From Tetradesmus obliquus (lineage: Eukaryota; Chlorophyta; Chlorophyceae; Sphaeropleales; Scenedesmaceae): a stretch of DNA of 64,000 nucleotides. The translations under genes and the position numbers were made by a program. Each line of letters begins with the position of its first letter. The stretch's first letter is position 1. The stretch covers positions 4,385,001-4,449,000 of the forward strand of contig CP126195.1 in the NCBI GenBank assembly GCA_030272155.1, in the 5' to 3' direction. Below the pieces are notes generated by a model that was given only the letters and a program-made list of their open reading frames with translations, had not been told where the DNA came from and ran no database searches. This document shows positions 13,449 through 25,400 of the stretch, one piece after another.

Positions 13449-16400
13449 TCAAATAGCCAGCTCATCTAGCAGCTGCCAGTGCTGCCAAACTGGCACCAGC
13501 GTGTTGGCACAGATTGCCCCACTGGCTGCCACTGCAGGTAGGCCGATGCCAGGGAAGCGGCTGTCCCCGCAGCAGTAGAGACCAGCAATGGGTGTAGATG
13601 GCCCTGCAGGCACACAGCAGCAGATGCAGCAGCAGATAGGTCATAAGCACTGCATCTGTGTGGTCAAGGAGGCATGCAACACATTGAATGTGCACCACTA
13701 GCGCTCCAATGGCAGGTGTACATCAATTTCAGAGGCAAAGCCCATTTTGTGTGGGCCCCAGTCCTGAGGGGTCCTCAAAGTGCAGCACTTTGCTGCAACA
13801 CCTCAGGTACGGCTGCTGCTGCTGCTACAGATAGCAGTTGTTGACTGTGCGGTAACTGCCACAGCAAACTGGCAAAACGCAGCAGCCATCCTCCACATGG
13901 ACGGCCAGGGTACACGTGAATGCTGTCGCTGCCCGGGTTTGATCCGGGGTCTCCACGGCCACAACGTGGAATACTATTCACTAAACTACAGCGACCTGCA
14001 CTGCGGATCTACTCAGGGACATAGCAGGGCAGCAGTGCAGCAGCTTCAACAACGGTTGGGAGCAAACTTGCTGCTGCTCCTGCGATCATGGGTTCGTTCC
14101 AGCAGCTGGCTTGCTCTCTGCTCTCTCTTCCCAGTTTGTCGCCTCAGGCCACCGCCTGTCAGGCTGTGTTTCTGCTGGTGGGTGTTGTTCTGTGGATTCA
14201 GCCCGCCCGCTGCACTGCATAAAGTGCAGCTTGCTGTCACTGACACTGTTTACACTAGTCCTACCGTTGTTAGCATCAACACTGCGTGTGCTGTGACTGA
14301 CGGCTTGCCTGCAAGGCCATATGTCAAGTTACACACACAGAGAATTTCTGGGGTGAGTCTCCTTGAGTGACAGCCTGTTTTGCTGAGTCATCTGCGACGT
14401 TCCAGATTTTCGGGTGTTTGTTGCAACGTAATTGCCTGTGCACACCGTGTAACCCCTCTTCTTCGATCATGGGTTCTCACAATACGTGAACTGAAAGAGC
14501 GGCAAGTGACTCACTCTAGGGTGATAGCTTGCCTTCTCCTGTAACAAGCCTCTCTCACTCTAGGGTGATAGCTTGCCCACCCCTGTAACAGACCTCTCTC
14601 GCGATCAAGATTGCAGGAGCAGTACCACCTTAGTTTGCATGCCACATGCAGTGTCTCCTGTCGGTCCCGCGTGCTCCTGCTTGCTGCAGTCTGGTGTGTA
14701 CGGCAGTGCCTTGGTGCAATCATGCCGAACCCCGATGGTAAGCAGCACCATTGTGCATCCCGCTTGCTGCTTGGACCATGCTTGTATTCCCCTGTGCCTT
14801 TTCTGCCCTGCACTTAGAGCACCCTGCTGCTTTCCGTGCTGTACTTCGCACATGCTGCACTGCATGTACTTGTTGGTTTATGGGGAGGTAGGGGCTGCAA
14901 GATGCCTCTTGAGTGTTGGGGTTGGGGCGGTGGGGTTGTGGCTCAGGGTGTGACTCACAAACTGTGTGCAGCGTTGTTGCACAAGCATGTTGCTTGGCCA
15001 TTGTGTATCTGCATGTAACAGTGTATGGGGTGAGCATCATCAGGCCCTGATGAAGCGGCTTCATTCTCATGCTACTGCTGCCCCTTTTCCCGGATGCAAC
15101 GTGTTGGCCAACGTCGATTGAGAGGGCTACATATGGCACAAAGGCTGTACGTGTTTAGGTACACAGGAAGTGGTTGGTCTGATGGCATATTGAAACACAG
15201 AATGCTCTGCTGTGTTGCCAGTTCACTTGGCACGTGTAAAACAAAATAGTTTCCTTGTCAGCAGCGCTGCTAGCACTGCGTGTAAGGTCAATTGCAACTG
15301 TGTTGCCCAGCCAGACAAAATGCCACGTGTCGGAAGTATCAAGGCGCGCGGCAGGCCGAAGTTTGGCGAGTGAGGCTGTTGGTGGTTGCCGCGCCAGCAC
15401 CCACATCGCCAAAACCTCCGCGAACTGTGCTACGTCGAGTTCGTGAGCAGCTGCAGCACAAAAACCGCCAGCAAAACCCGCATGTTATCGAGCCATGCTA
15501 ATCGTATGTCGCTGCCCGGGTTTGATCCGGGGTCTCCACGGCCACAACGTGGAATTCTAACCACTAAACTACAGCGACCTGCGCTGCGGATCTTTTCAGG
15601 CGGATAGCAGCACTGCAGTGCAGCGCCATGAGGTAGGTGTGAGTGCAAATTTGCTGCCTTTTCCCGATTTTGCAACAAGCCTCTCTCCGATTTTGCTGCA
15701 TTTTCTGGGGGCGAACTGTGTGGAGTAAGGAAGGCGGCTGTGCTAGCATGGCCATATGCCGAAACTTACACACGGGGGCCATTTCTCTGGGGTTGGGCCT
15801 CACATGAGTGACGGCCTGTGCTGAGCTTCCTGCAGTTTTCCTGTGTTTTCGGGTGTTCGTTGCAACGTAGTTGCCTGTGCACACCGTGTAACCCCTCTTC
15901 TTGTTCTTGTGATTTTGCTGCCGTGCCGAGCTGCCGTGCCGAGCTATATGGTTGGCGTGCCCCCCTCATAACGCTGTACATCGGTTGGTGTGGGACATGG
16001 TCTGTCTTGCAGCAGTGCATGCTTTTGAGAAAGGCCGCAGGGCAGCGTGGGCTGTGTCAAGTGACCTTGGGGTACCCCAGCTGGTGGAGCAAGTGGCTGT
16101 GAGAGCAGCAGTAGGTGCTTTTTGGGATGCACTTGCGGACTTTGCTGCTACGGCTAGGGTGCCGTCACGGTATAGAAATCGGCTGCTCACACAACAGCCT
16201 TTTATTGCCTGGCATACTGTGTTGCGTGGCAATGGTTTGTGTGTGGTGCGGCGGTGATGGCCTTCTTCTCACTGTGTGTACGTGCTTTCTCTGTGAGCTT
16301 CTGACATGCCAGAGCTAGCCGTCTTGCTTTGCAGGAGCTGTGCGTTGCCGTATCGCTGCTGCAACATGTAGTTGTGCGGCCGTTGCAGCAGCTGGCTTGT

Positions 16401-19400
16401 TCTCTGCTCTCTCTCCCCAGTTTGTCGCCTCAGACCACCGCCTGCCAGGCTGTGTTGCTGCTGGTGGGTGTTGTTTCTGTGGGTTCAGCCCGCCCGCTGC
16501 ACTGCATAAAGTGCAGCTTGCTGTCACTGACACTGTTTACACTAGTCCTGCCTTTGTTTGGCATCAACACTGCGTGTGCTGTGACTGACGGCTTTGCCTG
16601 CAAGGCCATATGTCAAGTTACACACACAGAGAGACTTTCTGGGGTGAGTCTCCTTGAGTGACAGCCTGTTTTGCTGAGTCATCTGCGACGTTCCAGATTT
16701 TCGGGTGTTCGTTGCAACGTAGTTGCCTGTGCACACCGTGTAACCCCTCTTCTTCTTTTGATTTTGACGCAGGATTGGGCACAACATCATCATCGTGCAG
16801 CTGCTGCTGCACGCGCTGCCAGCAGACAGCACCGTGGTGGCGGCGCTGCTGGATTTTGCGAAGGCCTACGACACCTTGGACAGGCCTTTCCTGCTGTCTG
16901 TCATGAGTGCTATGGGTGTGGGGCCAGAGTTTTGCAAATGGGTGGAACTGCTGCTTACTAACACGCATGCGTGTGCTTGCATGAATGGCTTTGTTTCCGG
17001 CATGCGCAGGTTTGATGCTGGTGTGCGGCAGGGTTGCCCCTTGTCTCCACTGCTCTACCTGTTTGTTGGTGAAGCCCTGCTGAGGTTTTTGCAATCCAAA
17101 GGCGTTGACATCAGCGTGCAAGGCATCAAACTGTCAGCGACACAGTTTGCAGATGACACGCAGGTCTACCTGCAGTCACCTGCACAGGTTCCACAGTTCT
17201 TGCTACATATGCAGGTCATGGCAGCCGCGTCTGGGCAGCAGCTCAATCTGCATAAATCAAAGTTACTGTTGCTGGGTGCTGCTGCACGGCAGCAGCACGC
17301 AGCTCTCTCGCAGCAGCATGCAGCTGGTGTGCTGCCCTTCTGTCCTGTGTTGCAGGCCAATGTGCTTGGTGTGTGTGTGGGCTCTGACTCTCCTGTGGAC
17401 TGGAGTCAGAAGCTGGATGCAGTGGATGCCGCGCTCGCGCGGCTGTCGCACATTCCACAGCTGTCTGTGTTTGGCAGAGGCATGGGTAGCGCAGCGTACG
17501 GTGTCAGCACCCTGTTGTATGCAGCTGAATTCTCTGATATACCGGCAGATGTTGACAGGCAGCACCTTGTTGCGTCAGTTGGGAAGTTAGTGGATAGAGG
17601 GTTGGCGCCTGCGTCAACCGAACGGCGTTTTACTGGTGTAGCTGCTCGCCTGCTGGCGGGCAGGCCAGCTGAAGGAGGTTTTGGTGCTTTGCCATGGCTT
17701 GAACACATGCGTGCACGGCATGCTTGGTGGGGCGCGCAGTTTGCTACTGCACCGCCTGACACTGAGCTGCCCTGGATCCGCATTGGTCGGGCGCTGTTGC
17801 GCTCCAAGCATAAGTGGTGGGGCCCCTTGTCCCTGTTTGACAGCAGCTCAGACACGCAGACGCCTATGGACCTGCCACAGGCGTTTCCCCAGCAGTCCCT
17901 CCCTCCCCCACCGCTGCGCCGCATGATTGCTGGTCTTCAAGCGCTGGGCCAAGTTTGTGATGTGAAGGCGCTGGCACCAGCCGCGCCCTCCCCTGTGCTG
18001 CCCCTGCCGCATCCGCAGCAGCTGTCAGACATGCAGCAGCTGCGACAGCAGTTGCAGGCTGTGCAGGACGCGCCAGTGCTGGCACCTGGGGCTTGGTGCA
18101 GCTTGGCGCCAGTGTTTGCCAACCCCTTCCTGCAAGCTGGGCTTGGGTTTGTGCCGGGCGGGCTGCAGTGCCTGCCGGTGCCCGCTAGGCGCAGGGAGCA
18201 TGAGTGTCGTGGCGGCAAATGCAGGCCGCGTCTTTGCACTGTGGCTGATCTAATTCGGGCGTGGTATCTCATTCAGCGTGTTGTTCAGCAGCAGTTGCCG
18301 CACCCGTTGCTGCCTTACGGCTCCAACTACAGCAATGCTGACAACGAGGCTGAGGATTTGCAAGGCCTGGTTGATAAACTGCCCGTTGCATGGACTATGG
18401 CTGTTTTGCCTGTTGTGCAGCATCCTGCCGCAGACCGGCCTTGGCCGCCTGCGGCTGTGCCGGACCCACCATGTATACCTTCTGCAGCAGAACAGCAAGT
18501 TGAGGCCATGTTGGTGGCTCGGCTGGGTTGGCAAAATGTCCGAGGCAAGGCTGTTCCTGTTGCAAAATTGTCTGTTAGTGAAGCCACCTCACTGCAGCTT
18601 GGTCCGCTGCGTGCTGAGCGCCGTGCGAAGCGCACTGGGTTTGTCCAGGCTGCGCTGGGCTCAGGTGCTGCACCAGCAGCAGTGATTGATGGCTTGAAGT
18701 GGGTGGCAGCTAACCAGAGCATGCTTTGGAAGATGCGCTGGGATAATAAATTCAAAGAGTTGTACTGGCGGCTTATTATGGATGGCCTGCCGACATCGCA
18801 GCATATGCACAAGTCGGGTGACACTTGCATGTGTGGCGCTGCCTGTCCTGGTTGGGTTCATCATTTTTGGGAGTGCCCTGTTGCGGTAGCAGTGATTGAC
18901 AGTGTGCTGTCTGAGTTGCCTGCTGCTTGGTGTACGCGGGCTGCAGGCCGCCCGCCGCTTGCTATGCGGCATGTTTGGTTGATGCAGCCGCCAGCTGGCC
19001 CTACCAAGCTCCACAGGGGCGTTTGGAAGGTTGTATGTCTAGCTGCTCTGAATGCCATGGATGTTGGCAGACGACATGCTAATAAGCTGAGCATCCCGCC
19101 GCCCGCCCTGGCCGTGCAGCAGCCACCGCCGCTGCCGACGGGCCAGGCGCTTATTACTGATACACTACAGCTTGCAGCTCTCACTGCTGCGCAGCAACAG
19201 CATAATCAGCTGGTAGAGCAGCGCCGGCAGCAGCAGCAGCTGCATCAACAACAACAGCGACAACAGCTAGTAGCGCAGATGTTACAGGAGGCTAAGCAGC
19301 AAGCGGTGCTCAGGTTTTGGGAGTTGCTTGCTGATTTTGTGGCAACAGAGGCAGCGCCCGCTACTTGGCGGGTTGCGGTGCCTGGCAATCACCCGTTTCT

Positions 19401-22400
19401 GTGCTCTGATCCAGCGCAGCTGCGCATTGTACTGGCGCCCCGCTCTGGTTGACCTTCCTGCCTCTGCATGTTGTGCTGTCAGCAGTTGTCGATTTTCCAG
19501 TTTCTGTCAAGGGCATGTTGCATGTGGTGGGTGTCGCAGCGCTGGTTTCTCAGCTCTTTCCTCCGTGCTGCATGTTTCTGTCCTTGTCAGCAGTGAGGAT
19601 TGCAGAAGCAGCAGAGCCCTAGTTTGCCTTAGTTTGCCTTAGTTTGCTTTGATTTGCCTGTCGGTCGTACACCGCGTCAGTTATGCATGCTCCTGCTTGC
19701 TGCAGTCTGGTGAGTACAGCAGTGCCTTGATGCAATCATGCCAGACATTTATGGTGAGCAGCACCTTTGTGCACCCCGCTTGCTGTTTGGACCATGCTTG
19801 TCCTTCCCTGTGCGCTTTCTGCCTGGTGCGTGGAGCACATGCTGCTTTTCGTGCTGCATTTCGCACTTGCTGCCCTGCATGTACATGTTCGTTTATGGGG
19901 AGATAGGGGCTGCGAGACGCCTCTGGAGTTTTCTTTGGTGGCGTCTTGTGGCTTGCTATCGAGTTCATACGATATGTGAGCTGAAAGTAGGGCAAGTGAC
20001 TCACTCTCGGGTGATAGCTTGCCTTCTCCTGTAACAAGCCTCTCCCGATTTTCTCACTCTCGGGTGATAGCTTGCCTTCTCCTGTAACAAGCCTCTCTCC
20101 CGATTTCGGGTGTTCGTTGCAACGTAGTTGCCTGTGCACACCGTGTAACCCCCTCTTCTTCTTCATTTGCTGCCGCGGCGCCACACTGCGGCGTTTTACT
20201 GGTGTAGCTGCTCGCCTGCTGGCGGGCAGGCCAGCTGAAGGGGGTTTTGGTGCTTTGCCATGGCTTGAACACATACGTGCACGGCATGCTTGGTGGGGCG
20301 CGCAGTTTGCTACTGCACCGCCTGACACTGAGCTGCCCTGGATCCGCATTGGGCGGGCGCTGTTGCGCTCCAAGCATAAGTGGTGGGGCCCCTTGTCCCT
20401 GTTTGACAGCAGCTCAGACACGCAGACGCCTATGGACCTGCCACAGGCGTTTCCCCAGCAGTCCCTCCCTCCCCCACCGCTGCGCCGCATGATTGCTGGT
20501 CTTCAAGCGCTGGGCCAAGTTTGTGATGTGAAGGCGCTGGCACCAGCCGCGCCCTCCCCTGTGCTGCCCCTGCCGCATCCGCAGCAGCTGTCAGACATGC
20601 AGCAGCTGCGACAGCAGTTGCAGGCTGTGCAGGACGCGCCAGTGCTGGCACCTGGGGCTTGGTGCAGCTTGGCGCCAGTGTTTGCCAACCCCTTCCTGCA
20701 AGCTGGGCTTGGGTTTGTGCCGGGCGGGCTGCAGTGCCTGCCGGTGCCCGCTAGGCGCAGGGAGCATGAGTGTCGTGGCGGCAAATGCAGGCCGCGTCTT
20801 TGCACTGTGGCTGATCTAATTCGGGCGTGGTATCTCATTCAGCGTGTTGTTCAGCAGCAGTTGCCGCACCCGTTGCTGCCTTACGGCTCCAACTACAGCA
20901 ATGCTGACAACGAGGCTGAGGATTTGCAAGGCCTGGTTGATAAACTGCCCGTTGCATGGACTATGGCTGTTTTGCCTGTTGTGCAGCATCCTGCCGCAGA
21001 CCGGCCTTGGCCGCCTGCGGCTGTGCCGGACCCACCATGTATACCTTCTGCAGCAGAACAGCAAGTTGAGGCCATGTTGGTGGCTCGGCTGGGTTGGCAA
21101 AATGTCCGAGGCAAGGCTGTTCCTGTTGCAAAATTGTCTGTTAGTGAAGCCACCTCACTGCAGCTTGGTCCGCTGCGTGCTGAGCGCCGTGCGAAGCGCA
21201 CTGGGTTTGTCCAGGCTGCGCTGGGCTCAGGTGCTGCACCAGCAGCAGTGATTGATGGCTTGAAGTGGGTGGCAGCTAACCAGAGCATGCTTTGGAAGAT
21301 GCGCTGGGATAATAAATTCAAAGAGTTGTACTGGCGGCTTATTATGGATGGCCTGCCGACATCGCAGCATATGCACAAGTCGGGTGACACTTGCATGTGT
21401 GGCGCTGCCTGTCCTGGTTGGGTTCATCATTTTTGGGAGTGCCCTGTTGCGGTAGCAGTGATTGACAGTGTGCTGTCTGAGTTGCCTGCTGCTTGGTGTA
21501 CGCGGGCTGCAGGCCGCCCGCCGCTTGCTATGCGGCATGTTTGGTTGATGCAGCCGCCAGCTGGCCCTACCAAGCTCCACAGGGGCGTTTGGAAGGTTGT
21601 ATGTCTAGCTGCTCTGAATGCCATGGATGTTGGCAGACGACATGCTAATAAGCTGAGCATCCCGCCGCCCGCCCTGGCCGTGCAGCAGCCACCGCCGCTG
21701 CCGACGGGCCAGGCGCTTATTACTGATACACTACAGCTTGCAGCTCTCACTGCTGCGCAGCAACAGCATAATCAGCTGGTAGAGCAGCGCCGGCAGCAGC
21801 AGCAGCTGCATCAACAACAACAGCGACAACAGCTAGTAGCGCAGATGTTACAGGAGGCTAAGCAGCAAGCGGTGCTCAGGTTTTGGGAGTTGCTTGCTGA
21901 TTTTGTGGCAACAGAGGCAGCGCCCGCTACTTGGCGGGTTGCGGTGCCTGGCAATCACCCGTTTCTGTGCTCTGATCCAGCGCAGCTGCGCATTGTACTG
22001 GCGCCCCGCTCTGGTTGACCTTCCTGCCTCTGCATGTTGTGCTGTCAGCAGTTGTCGATTTTCCAGTTTCTGTCAAGGGCATGTTGCATGTGGTGGGTGT
22101 CGCAGCGCTGGTTTCTCAGCTCTTTCCTCCGTGCTGCATGTTTCTGTCCTTGTCAGCAGTGAGGATTGCAGAAGCAGCAGAGCCCTAGTTTGCCTTAGTT
22201 TGCCTTAGTTTGCTTTGATTTGCCTGTCGGTCGTACACCGCGTCAGTTATGCATGCTCCTGCTTGCTGCAGTCTGGTGAGTACAGCAGTGCCTTGATGCA
22301 ATCATGCCAGACATTTATGGTGAGCAGCACCTTTGTGCACCCCGCTTGCTGTTTGGACCATGCTTGTCCTTCCCTGTGCGCTTTCTGCCTGGTGCGTGGA

Positions 22401-25400
22401 GCACATGCTGCTTTTCGTGCTGCATTTCGCACTTGCTGCCCTGCATGTACATGTTCGTTTATGGGGAGATAGGGGCTGCGAGACGCCTCTGGAGTTTTCT
22501 TTGGTGGCGTCTTGTGGCTTGCTATCGAGTTCATACGATATGTGAGCTGAAAGTAGGGCAAGTGACTCACTCTCGGGTGATAGCTTGCCTTCTCCTGTAA
22601 CAAGCCTCTCCCGATTTTCTCACTCTCGGGTGATAGCTTGCCTTCTCCTGTAACAAGCCTCTCTCCCGATTTCGGGTGTTCGTTGCAACGTAGTTGCCTG
22701 TGCACACCGTGTAACCCCCTCTTCTTCTTCATTTGCTGCCGCGGCGCCACACTGCGGCGTTTTACTGGTGTAGCTGCTCGCCTGCTGGCGGGCAGGCCAG
22801 CTGAAGGGGGTTTTGGTGCTTTGCCATGGCTTGAACACATACGTGCACGGCATGCTTGGTGGGGCGCGCAGTTTGCTACTGCACCGCCTGACACTGAGCT
22901 GCCCTGGATCCGCATTGGGCGGGCGCTGTTGCGCTCCAAGCATAAGTGGTGGGGCCCCTTGTCCCTGTTTGACAGCAGCTCAGACACGCAAACGCCTATG
23001 GACCTGCCACAGGCGTTTCCCCAGCAGTCCCTCCCTCCCCCACCGCTGCGCCGCATGATTGCTGGTCTTCAAGCACTGGGCCCAGTCCGTGATGTGAAGG
23101 CGCTGGCACCAGCCGCGCCCTCCCCTGTGCTGCCCCTGCCGCATCCGCAGCAGCTGTCAGACATGCAGCAGCTGCGACAGCAGTTGCAGGCTGTGCAGGA
23201 CGCGCCAGTGCTGGAGCCTGGGGCTTGGTGCAGCTTGGCGCCAGTGTTTGCCAACCCCTTCCTGCAAGCTGGGCTTGGGTTTGTGCCGGGCGGGCTGCAG
23301 TGCCTGCCGGTGCCCGCTAAGCGCAGGGAGCATGAGTGTCGTGGCGGCAAATGCAGGCCGCGTCTTTGCACTGTGGCTGATCTTATTCGGGCGTGGTATC
23401 TCATTCAGCGTGTTGTTCAGCAGCAGTTGCCGCACCCGTTGCTGCCTTACGGCTCCAACTACAGCAATGCTGACAACGAGGCTGAGGATTTGCAAGGCCT
23501 GGTTGATAAACTGCCCGTTGCATGGACTATGGCTGTTTTGCCTGTTGTGCAGCATCCTGCCGCAGACCGGCCTTGGCCGCCTGCGGCTGTGCCGGACCCA
23601 CCATGTGTACCTTCCGCAGCAGAACAGCAAGTTGAGGCCATGTTGGTGGCTCGGCTGGGTTGGCAAAATGTCCGAGGCAAGGCTGTTCCTGTTGCAAAAT
23701 TGTCTGTTAGTGAAGCCACCTCACTGCAGCTTGGTCCGCTGCGTGCTGAGCGCCGTGAGAAGCGCACTGGGTTTGTCCAGGCTGCGCTGGGCTCAGGTGC
23801 TGCACCAGCAGCAGTGATTGATGGCTTGAAGTGGGTGGCAGCTAACCAGAGCATGCTTTGGAAGATGCGCTGGGATAATAATTTCAAAGAGTTGTACTGG
23901 CGGCTTATTATGGATGGCCTGCCGACATCGCAGCGTATGCACAAGTCGGGTGACACTTGCATGTGTGGCGCTGCCTGTCCTGGTTGGGTTCATCATTTTT
24001 GGGAGTGCCCTGTTGCGGTAGCAGTGATTGACAGTGTGCTGTCTGAGTTGCCTGCTGCTTGGTGCACGCGGGCTGCAGGCCGCCCGCCGCTTGCTATGCG
24101 GCATGTTTGGTTGATGCAGCCGCCAGCTGGCCCTACCAAGCTCCGCAGAGGCGTTTGGAAGGTTGTATGTCTAGCTGCTCTGAATGCCATGGATGTTGGC
24201 AGACGACATGCTAATAAGCTGAGCATCCCGCCGCCCGCCCTGGCCGTGCAGCAGCCACCGCCGCTGCCGGCGGGCCAGGCGCTTATTACTGATACACTAC
24301 AGCATGCAGCTCTCACTGCTGCGCAGCAACAGCATAATCAGCTGGTAGAGCAGCGCCGGCAGCAGCAGCAGCTGCATCAACAACAACAGCGACAACAGCT
24401 AGTAGCGCAGATGTTGCAGGAGGCTAAGCAGCAAGCGGTGCTCAGGTTTTGGGAGTTGCTTGCTGATTTTGTGGCAACAGAGGCAGCGCCCGCTACTTGG
24501 CGGGTTGCGGTGCCTGGCAATCACCCGTTTCTGTGCTCTGATCCAGCGCAGCTGCGCATTGTACTGGCGCCCCGCTCTGGTTGACCTTCCTGCCTCTGCA
24601 TGTTGTGCTGTCAGCAGTTGTCGATTTTCCAGTTTCTGTCAAGGGCATGTTGCATGTGGTGGGTGTCGCAGCGCTGGTTTCTCAGCTCTTTCCTCCGTGC
24701 TGCATGTTTCTGTCCTTGTCAGCAGTGAGGATTGCAGAAGCAGCAGAGCCCTAGTTTGCCTTAGTTTGCCTTAGTTTGCTTTGATTTGCCTTTCAGGCGT
24801 GCACCGCGTCAGTTATGCATGCTCCTGCTTGCTGCAGTCTGCAGACCAGCTGGTGAGTACAGCAGTGCCTTGATGCAATCATGCTAGACATTTATGGTGA
24901 GCTGCACCTTTATGCACCCCGCTTACTGTTTGGACCATGCTTGTCCTTCCCTGTGCGCTTTTTGCCTGGTGCGTGGAGCACATGCTGCTTTTCGTGCTGC
25001 ATTTCGCACTTGCTGCCCTGCATGTACATGTTCGTTTATGGGGAGGTAGGGGCTGCGAGACGCCTCTGGAGTTTTCTTTGGTGGCGTCTTGTGGCTTGCT
25101 ATCGAGTTCATACGATATGTGAGCTGAAAGTAGGGCGAGTGACTCACTCTCGGGTGATAGCTTGCCTTCTCCTGTAACAAGCCTCTCTCACACTACGTGG
25201 GGTGCGTCAGGGCTGCCCCCTCGCACCTCTGCTGTATTTGTTCGTTGGACAGGCGTTGTTGTGCTTCCTGAAGCAGCGCGGCATTGGTATTGTTGCAGCT
25301 AGTCAGCAGCGTGTAGCAGCACAGTATGCGGATGATGCCGAGGTGTTTCTGCTATCGCTTGCGACTGTCCCCACTTTCCTTAGCTGAATGGAGGATTTTG

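Larger units (their letters stand above)
17625..25188 (+). repeat. Tandem array, three units of 2566 bp, of the LINE tail
   Basis: The start of the repeated coding tail (GCGTTTTACTGGTGTAGCTG) occurs at 17625, 20191 and 22757, exactly 2566 bp apart each time. Units A and B are almost identical; unit C has scattered substitutions and lacks the last part of the unit. Each full unit comprises the coding tail, 3' UTR, the shared terminal block and a short linker TTTGCTGCCGCGGCGCCACA. Identical junctions argue for unequal crossing-over or replication slippage rather than separate insertions. Misassembly is possible. Confidence 0.9.

Noticed and set aside
13698-13763. Possible alternative last exon (reads DWGPHKMGFASEIDVHLPLER then stop, minus strand)
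   Set aside because: It is only 22 codons, its phase does not match the donor at 29153, and I recognise no family.
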